Assembly (NCBI RefSeq): GCF_000971475.1 | Contig: NZ_DF967533.1 | Span: 62,001-126,000 of the forward strand | Length of the DNA: 64,000 bases | Direction: 5' to 3' | Origin: Sulfuricella sp. T08 | Lineage (GTDB): Bacteria > Pseudomonadota > Gammaproteobacteria > Burkholderiales > Sulfuricellaceae | Shown: piece after piece, positions 16,606 to 24,700 of the stretch | How positions within the stretch are numbered: the first letter of the stretch is position 1 | How the letters are laid out: each line of letters opens with the position of its first letter | Program-made: the position numbers and the translations under genes | Notes under the pieces: model-generated | Seen by the model: the letters and a program-made list of their open reading frames with translations, nothing else | Told to the model about the DNA's origin: nothing | Database searches by the model: none

Positions 16606-17100
16606 TTACTTTTTCTCGCTGGGCTGACTTTCAAGCGCCGCACCGGGAACGGTGAATCGACGATCTCCTGCCGGGCTCGCGTAGCGCGCGGAAAGTTTCC
16701 ATGCATCACCCGACTTGCCCCAGACATCCACGATAAAAACATCGTGTCGCGCCCCCCGCTTCCACAAGTAGCTGACAACAGCGGCAGATCCATAGTCATG
16801 CACCGCCATTTGTTCAATCGGCGCTGCCGCTTGTCCGTGCGAGCGCCGCAACCACTCGGCGCGCGGCGTCGGAGTGCCCGGCATGGCGCCGCTACGCAGT
16901 TCGAAGTCATCAGCCAGCATTTTGTCGATTGCGGTTGTATCCCCCTTTTGCAGCGCTGCCATCAACTCGCTTTCCAGCGTGCTGAAGAGCTGCACCAGCC
17001 GCGTGACTGTTGGAATCCGCTGCTGCTGATCTCCGGCCGCCTGGGCCGGCGCCGACAGGCTGGCTATCAGTGTAAGCAGCGGAAGCAGGCGTGTTTTCAT
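16606..17100 (-). CDS. Exported NTF2-like (DUF4440) protein
   Basis: 164 residues from ATG 17100; the longer frame to 17262 reads through the end of the neighbouring gene and is rejected. A signal peptide (MKTRLLPLLTLIASLSAPAQA) leads to a SnoaL/DUF4440-type alpha+beta barrel: LESELMAALQKGDTTAIDKMLADDFELR is the typical first helix and strand, and VSYLWKRG, DVFIVDVWGKSGDAWKLSARY the closing strands. Role unknown; many relatives are periplasmic ligand-binding or orphan domains. It follows the PHI-1-like gene by 23 bases and has its own terminator. Confidence 0.8.
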   Translation of the reverse strand: MKTRLLPLLTLIASLSAPAQAAGDQQQRIPTVTRLVQLFSTLESELMAALQKGDTTAIDKMLADDFELRSGAMPGTPTPRAEWLRRSHGQAAAPIEQMAVHDYGSAAVVSYLWKRGARHDVFIVDVWGKSGDAWKLSARYASPAGDRRFTVPGAALESQPSEKK

Positions 17101-17123
17101 ATCGCCCCTGGAAAGCCCATTGC

Positions 17124-18179
17124 TCAAGGATAAGACAAGGTGCAAGAACCGCCGTTGGCATTCACCCAGTTCTGCTGTATCAGGTAATCCATGCCGCCGA
17201 GTTTCATGTTGGCCTGTGCGCCATTGGGGGTGGTATAGGTGGCGCCGAACTTCCATGAACATTTATCGGCGTTTTCCATCCCCTGGCTATCGTACCAGGC
17301 GTTAAGATTAGGGTCTGTCACTGCTTCTGCCAATTCATGGGCAATAACGCTGGCCATGCCACCAGCGCCGGCATTCCCGCTTGGGCTGGTTGTCTGGGCA
17401 GAGCAGGCGCTGGGGCAGCGGTCCGGGTTGCCGACAAAGGAATATTTGATATTCGCTCCGGCGATGCTGCCATAGGTATGCCAACCGCAGTACTGGGTGC
17501 AAAAGCCGGAGGTCTCATTCACGTCAGCAGAAGTCAGCACGAAATAGACGGCATTCGTATCGCGAGGCAGCGCGCCCGAGCTGATTTGATTGGCAACGAT
17601 GGTTTTTACGCTGGCATCAGTTAATGCCGCGCCTTGGGAATAGTTGTCCGTTGCAGCACCCATGAACTGGACAGCATTGGTCACATAACGCTTTTGGCCG
17701 TCGTAGTAGGTCGTGTTGATGCCGTAATAAGGCGAGCCACCAATCGAAGAGGCCAGGTTATTGAGGATGGAAGGGGCTGTATTCCCGCTCCAGTTTCCGT
17801 ACCAGATATAGTAAACATTCGTGGTGCCAAGAATCAGCGGGCCATTGTGATAATTGATGCCATTTGTGTACTTGGTGGTTCTGCTCGGGCCCGCCTTACC
17901 ATTTACCGGGCGTTGCCCCCATCCCTTCCCGCTGGGCATCAACTCAGTCGCATCGATGGGAGGCATTGATTCAACCGTCATGCCGCTTTCATCACGCGCC
18001 GCATCTGAAGGGCGATGGCCCCACCCCTTTCCGCTGGGCACCGGATCAGTCACATCGACGCGAGGCGTTGGCTCAACCGCCTTGCCCTTTCCATCGTGCA
18101 CCACACCGGCCTGGGATGTTGCAACGAACATCACATTGATCACACATAGCAACAGCACAAGCTTGGTCTTGAAATACAT
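17124..18179 (-). CDS. PHI-1/EXORDIUM-like secreted protein
   Basis: 351 residues from ATG 18179 with a signal peptide (about 1-24). The body matches the phosphate-induced protein 1/EXORDIUM family (Pfam PF04674): YHNGPLILGTTNVYYIWYGNW, LTSADVNETSGFCTQYCGWHTY, and HELAEAVTDPNLNAWYD, a metzincin-like His/Glu region, plus paired Cys. The family is best known from plants, where it is extracellular; the bacterial role is unknown. The linker after the signal peptide holds two imperfect ~34-residue repeats, each ending PSGKGWGHRP or PSGKGWGQRP. Convincing family match; the enzyme activity is not established. Confidence 0.82.
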   Translation of the reverse strand: MYFKTKLVLLLCVINVMFVATSQAGVVHDGKGKAVEPTPRVDVTDPVPSGKGWGHRPSDAARDESGMTVESMPPIDATELMPSGKGWGQRPVNGKAGPSRTTKYTNGINYHNGPLILGTTNVYYIWYGNWSGNTAPSILNNLASSIGGSPYYGINTTYYDGQKRYVTNAVQFMGAATDNYSQGAALTDASVKTIVANQISSGALPRDTNAVYFVLTSADVNETSGFCTQYCGWHTYGSIAGANIKYSFVGNPDRCPSACSAQTTSPSGNAGAGGMASVIAHELAEAVTDPNLNAWYDSQGMENADKCSWKFGATYTTPNGAQANMKLGGMDYLIQQNWVNANGGSCTLSYP

Positions 18180-18789
18180 AGTTGTTCCCCCCGTTTTTCT
18201 CTGATTGGCAGACTCAAGATTTTTTATAACTTCTAACTTGTAGCGCACCGCATTTGTCTGTCTTCTGCGATGAATGGCTCTGACTGATTTTTCTATCTAG
18301 ATTAAATTTTAAGAGAAATCCCTGAAAATAATAAGCAATAATCATGCTTGTTGTGGGTTTTTACCATAAAACCTGTCACCAGCTTGGCTTTCATGGGTGC
18401 GCAGAAAAAGACTCGGGAGATTGAAGGCCAGGAAAATGTAAAGTTTTCCGTCTTGCTTGTTCGGGTGAGCCGGTTGCCATGGACGCCCCTGCACTCATGC
18501 CTCTACTCTCCAAGCCTGCATTTTCAGGCCATTCCGGAGCATCTGGCGGCACAATATGCTCTGCACCCAGTCAGAAAAATGGGGAATAAAGCGCTAATTT
18601 CAGGAACAATTGCCTGTAAAGATTGCCGACAAATATCAATGTTTTTCATAATCAGAAGCTTGAATGCCTAAAATTGGCATGGTGATGGCGCTACGATGGC
18701 CGCACCCTGATACACGAGAGTAGACTTGGCACGCCCGGCATCTGGCCGCTGATCCAGATGCCGGGCGTAACCGGCTCCAATAGCTCAGA
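18180..18789. other. Intergenic region with 15-bp hairpin
   Basis: No supported gene. The left part is the AT-rich promoter region of the PHI-1-like gene. A perfect 15-bp stem at 18731-18745/18754-18768 (ACGCCCGGCATCTGG and its inverse, loop 8) sits 22 bases after the autotransporter stop and probably ends that transcript, although there is no T-run. An open frame at 18348-18671 (plus) has no family likeness. Confidence 0.55.
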
Positions 18790-21700
18790 CTAGAAATTGA
18801 TGCGCAATTCCCCGAACATCGCGTGAGCCCGATAACCCTCCCGTATTTCCCCCTGATATCGGAGTGAGGCCGTCATCCCATGCTGGTCGACGTAACTGAG
18901 CCCTGCTCCGAAGGTGGCACCGTTGCGTTTGACGTTCTTCCCTTGTAAGGCGAAGGAGGTACCTGGCGCCCCTGCATAGGCGGCAGTGATCACCCGGTTG
19001 TCGATGTCGAAATCGTGAGTCCAGGCAGCGTTCAACTCGGTGACGAGGTCTCCGTTGTGCCATTTCACGCTATGCAAAGCGCGCAAGCCCAACTCTGCAC
19101 TCAGGCTATTCGTGCTTTTCGACCCCACCAGCATATCCACCCCTCCCGCCCCGGTTTCGCGGAAATTTTCTTCGTCGATCCGGGCATAGTTCAAGGTGGC
19201 GTACGGGCCTTGGCTCCATTCGCCCGATTGGGACATGAAGCCGCCTGACAAGGATGTCGCCAGGACATTGCCACCGTGATTGCTGACGGCTAGACGGTCG
19301 ATACCTCCCACAACCACCCTGCGCTGCTGGTCGTAGTGGTTGCGGCCATAGGACAGAATTCCCTGCGCATAGGTGCCGTCCTTATTCCAGCTGCCATACA
19401 GCGACAGGTAACGCCCGTTGATGTCGCCATTTCCTCGTGCCGCGTCGAAATCAATATCCGTCAGGCTGTAACCCAGGGCGGCGCCGACCACCCAGTTGTC
19501 CCCAAATTCACGGTCATAGCCCAGGGTGATGCCAGCCGTCCGGTAGTCGAAACCGGTATAGCCATCAGCATCGCCCCCCTGATCCCCATTTTTGCCGAAG
19601 GCTTGGAGCCAGAGACCATGCTTGCCTGACAGCGTCTTCTCCCCGTCGAACAGGCTGGCAAGCGATTGGCTGTCTCCTCCATAAGCCAAGTGAACCGGCG
19701 CGAAACTGGATGCCCTGCTGCCGGATATCTGGTTACTCGCGCGCAACGCGCCGAGCCGGGTGAACAACTGTGCTGTCTGGGCTGCCGTAGCGACGGATGC
19801 GGCTCGGGTAAGGCCATCGAAGGATTCGGGACTGAGACTGGTGAATGCGGCGGCAAGGTCGGAGTGGGTGGCCAAGGACTGGATTTCAGCCAGCACGTCG
19901 GCAAGATCTCCGGTGGCACTGGAAGCAATCTTGTCCAGATGCAGCGCCACGGTTTTGCCTACAGGATGCATGGCGACCGAACCGAAACCGGCCACGAGAG
20001 TCTTCAACTGTACGGTGTCGGGCTGGTAGGCCAGGCTATAGTTGAGCAGTACCGAACGAGGCAATGTTTCGGTAGTGAACACGCCGCTGACGCCTTCGGC
20101 AGCTGTGAGGATACCGATCCCATAGGTGCCGGGTAGGAGCAGCCCGCGCCTGAAGATGCTGACCTCGGCCTCGCCAGAAAGTGTGGCCATGTTGGAGAAG
20201 GCGACATGGTCTGCGGCGAGGCTGCGGGTATCGACATCGACCCTGTATTTGCCCGAAGCGATTTGTTCCAGGCCGCCGATCACATTCGTGTTCTGCAGCG
20301 CACCGGCGCCGCCAGGCGAGAGGATGCCCGCATTGCTGAGCAGTTTGCCGTTACCCAGCACGACAGTCTCACCGCTGTTGAACTGGCCACCGGGCCGGTT
20401 GTTAAAGGCATTGCTGCCACCCCCCAGATCCACGTTGCCCGTGACGATGCCATAATTGTTCACCGTCTCGCTGCCGACCCCACCCACGATGGCCGTCTTG
20501 CTCAACGCCATAATCGTGCCGTTGTTGGTCAGGACATTAGCCGCCCCGTCGATGAAACGCACCCCGGCTCCCGAGGCGGAACCGCCGCGTACCCTGCCTC
20601 CGGCAACATCGATGCGGATGTTGTCTGCGCCATCGATGCCGATGCTTTGCGCGAGAATCCCGTCAGCATCGGCGCCGCCCACGATAATATTGCCATTAAG
20701 TTTGACCGTGACCTTACCACCGACGCCCAAATAGCTGACCCCGCCGGCGTCATCCAGTTTCTTGCCGCCGGCGCTTTGCGCAAACAGGCCGTGGGACGCA
20801 TAGCCGTAAGTGATAATATCACCGGTGTGAGTGACATCGACCGTGCCGCCCGAACCATGGCCGCCGACGCTGCCGGCTAGACCGATGAGCGGCATGATCA
20901 GATCGGGCAAGGTGCTCAGGCTGCTGGCCATCCCGCCACCGCCACCCACGCTCTGCGCCAATATGCCGTAAGCGTCGGCGCCACGCGTGACGATGCCACC
21001 GGCGCTGGTCACGAACACTGCCCCGCCATTGCCCGCGCCGCCACCGCTTTGGCCAAAATCGAGCCCCAGGCCGATGTTCAGGGATTTCGACAGCGCCCGA
21101 TCGACATTGCCTGCAATACCGCCACCACCTCCTACACTTTGCGCGAAGATGCCATGAGCCGCATCGCCATAAGTGTTGATCAGGGCATTGCTGTTGACAC
21201 GTACTTCGCCACCGTTGCCAGCTGCACCGCCGGCACCGCCGATGGCAATCTTTCCGAATGCGCCCCCTACCGCCCTGCCCCCGGCATCTTCACCGCTGGC
21301 GAAGCTCTGGGCCTCGCCGCCTCCGCCACCGACGCTTTGCGCCAGGATGGCCGTGGCCCCGTAGCCATAGGTTGTGATGTTGCCGGCGTTGTCGACCTTT
21401 ACGGAGTTACCGTGACCCTGGCTGCCGGCACTGCCCCCCACGGCGACAGAGAGATTGCGCAACTGCCCCTTGAGGAACTTCGTAATCACGTTACCTCCTC
21501 CTCCCGGGTCTTCCAGGAGCGTCGCCAGAAGCAGGTAATCATCGGCGGCCGTTCCGGTACCGAGAATGCCATCCCCACCGCTTCCACCGCCGCCGCCGAT
21601 ACTCTGGGCGTAAATACCGCGTGACAGAGCCCCCATGGTAACGATATTGCCATCGTTGATTGCATGAACTATGCCACCATCGTTGCCGTTGCCGCCATCG

Positions 21701-24700
21701 CCGCCGACGACGATCTGGGTTTTGACATTGGTGCCGGCGGTCTGGTCTTTCTCCAGCTTCGCGCTTCCGGCCTTGAACAGATAGTTGATGGCACGAGCGG
21801 AGCCCCCGCTCCCGCCGCCGCCGCCGATGCTTTGCGCCCGGATGCCGTCGGATATGTCACCGTAGGTCAGTATCGCGCCATGGTTGTCCACATCGACCTT
21901 GCCTCCCAAGTTCCCGCTTCCGCCATGGCCGCCAACCGAGAGGTTACCGTTGAAGCTGCGACCCTCATTGGCGGCGCCCAGGCCGACCGTCGCGGTGAAG
22001 CTGCCCCCCCCGGCACCTCCGCTGCCCCCCACGCTCTGGGCAAAGATGGCATGGGAGTCGTTTTCCCGCGTGGTAACCTTGCTTTCATTGGTTATGCTGA
22101 CCACACCACCGATGTTGCCCGTGCCGCCGGAACCGCCGACGGCGATCGCGCTGTTCACATTCCAGGTGTCTTTCGCGCCACCGAAACCGGCACCCACCGA
22201 GACGCTGGTTCCACCCGTGCCACCGCCGCCACCGATACTCTGGGCGAAGATGCCGTAAGCATTGTAGGTCGCGTAACGCTCGATCAGGAGTGCCTCGGGT
22301 TGGTCAGGAAGTTCGGGAGGCAGCGGCGGTTCCGGCAATGGCGGAAGGTCCGACGCATTCAGTGCCAGCAGACCCGGCGTACCCATCGACAGCATGGTTA
22401 CCTTGCTCGGAGGAACCAATCCAGTCTCGATCACGCCGGTATTCATCACGGTCACATTCTGGCCCTTGCCACCGGCGCCGCCAAAACCGCCCACTGAAAC
22501 GGCCAGATCCTTGGCCTGAGCGCCAGCAAAGGAACCGGCAAAGGAGAAACCACCGTTGCCGCCGCCACCACCCAGGCTCTGGGCGACGATGCCGCTGGCG
22601 CTTGCGCCCTGGGCGTGGATAGCATTACTGTTGGACACATTCACGTTCCCGGCATCACCGCCGGCGCCGCCGAAACCGCCCACGCTGACGGACAGATCCT
22701 TGGTATTGGTGCCCTTGGCCAGCACGCCGGTGGCGCTGAAGCCGCCATTGCCACCGCCGCCACCGACGCTCTGGGCGACGATACCGTGCGCTTTCGCTCC
22801 GGTAGTGGTGATTTCACCGGCGTTGTCGACGGTCACCAGGCTGCTCTTGCCAGCGGCACCGCCAAAGCCCCCCACGGAGACGGCCAGGTTCGCGGCACCG
22901 TCATGTTTCCCGAGCGCGACGGCCAGACTGCCGCCGCCATCGCCTCCGCCCCCGCCGAGGCTTTGCGCGAACAGGCCATAGGCGGCTGTACCATCCGTGA
23001 ACAGGGCGGCATCGTTTTCAAGATTGACGCTTCCCGCATCGCCCGCGGTGCCGCCGAAGCCGCCGACCGAGATCCCGACATTGGGCTTGCTGCCCGCACT
23101 GGCGCTGAGAGAGCCGCTGAACCCACCAGAACCACCTCCGCCCCCGATGCTCTGGGCCACGAGCGCGTGGGCGTCACCTGAGGTCGTGCTCACGCCGCCG
23201 TGGTTGACCAGATCCACGTGCCCACCATTGCCCCCCGTGCCGCCAAAGCCACCGACACTGGCATTCACGGTGAAACCCTCCGTCGTCACCCCACCGGAGA
23301 AACTGAAGCCGCCGGCTCCGCCGCCACCGCCCACGCTCTGGGCGATGACGCCAAAGGACCGCATGCCATAGGTGGTGACAGACTCGTCGTTGTGCACGCT
23401 GACCGAGCCAGCAGCGCCTCCATCACCCCCACCGCCACCGAGGCTCAAGCTGACGGAACCGGACTTCGCGCCGCTGCCGACGATGCTGAAGCCACCGGTG
23501 CCACCGCCGCCTCCCACACTCTGGGCGAACAGGCCGGCAGCCCCTGCGCCGTAGGTGTAGATCTTGCCGCTATTGGTGGCCGTCACCGCCTTGCCGTCAC
23601 CCCCGCCACCAGCGAAGCCGCCGATACCCAAGCTGCCGGCACCGGTTCCAGCTCCACTGCCGGTGATACTGAAGCCGCCGTTGCCACCGCCGCCACCCAC
23701 GCTCTGGGCGAGCAGGCCATAGGCATACTGGCCTTGGGTGACGATGCGCCCGGCATTGTCCACGGTGACGATATCCGCGTTGCCGCCACCCGCACCAAAT
23801 CCGCCCAGGTTCAAGGTGCCCGCCCCGGTGCCCGCGCCGCTGCCGGCCAGACTGAAGCCGCCGTTCCCGCCGCCACCGCCTACACTCTGGGCGAACAGAC
23901 CGACGGCACGGTCACCCTCGGTGTCGATCGCCCCGTCGTTGGTCACGTCAACACTCTTGCCATCACCGCCACCGGCCCCAAATCCGCCAATGCCCAAGCT
24001 GCCGGCCCCAGTGCCGGCGCCGCTGCCGGTGATGCTGAAGCCGCCGCTGCCACCGCCGCCGCCAACGCTCTGGGCCACCATGCCGTAGGCGTCTTCGCCG
24101 CGGGTGTGGAGGTTGCCGTAGTTATTCACCGTGACGATGGCAGCCTTCCCGCCGCCGTTGCCGGCACCACCCACACTGATGGTGGCCGCACCCGTGCCCG
24201 CGCCGGCGCCGGTGATGACGAAGCCGCCGCTACCGCCGCCACCCCCCACGCTCTGGGCGAACAGACCCACGGCGCGATTTCCCCAAGTATCAATTGCGCC
24301 ATGGTTAATTACGTCCACATTTTCACTGTCGCCGGCATGACCGCCGGCGCCACCGACGCCGATGGCGGCGGCCCCCGTGCCGGCGCCAGCCGCAGCAATG
24401 CTGAATCCGCCGTTGCCGCCGCCGCCTCCCACGCTCTGGGCAAGCAGCCCGTGGGCATCGTCCCCTTTGGTGTCGATTCCGCCCTGGTTTTCGACATACA
24501 CGGTTGCCGCCTTGCCACCGCTGCCGCCGACCCCACCGACGCCGAGCGTGAAAGCGCCAAGGCCAGCCCCTGAACCGGCGATACTGAATCCGCCGCTGCC
24601 GCCGCCGCCACCCACGCTCTGCGCCTGCAGCCCGATGGAGCGGTTGCCGCTAATCAGCTTACCAGTCAGATCGACGACGCCAGTCTCTATAGTTCCAAAA

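Noticed and set aside
16744-17133. Frames antisense to the NTF2-like gene
   Set aside because: The signal peptide and domain pattern on the minus strand are clear and the plus-strand frames show none.
18348-18671. 107-residue plus-strand frame before the PHI-1-like gene
   Set aside because: No family likeness, no ribosome site, and it lies in the divergent leader of another gene.
23200-24573. Long open frames antisense to the autotransporter, e.g. 457 residues
   Set aside because: Their Ala/Gly/Pro/Thr-rich composition mirrors the GGT/GGC-rich repeats on the other strand, there are no ribosome sites, and the overlapping minus-strand gene is one clear 2,942-residue protein.
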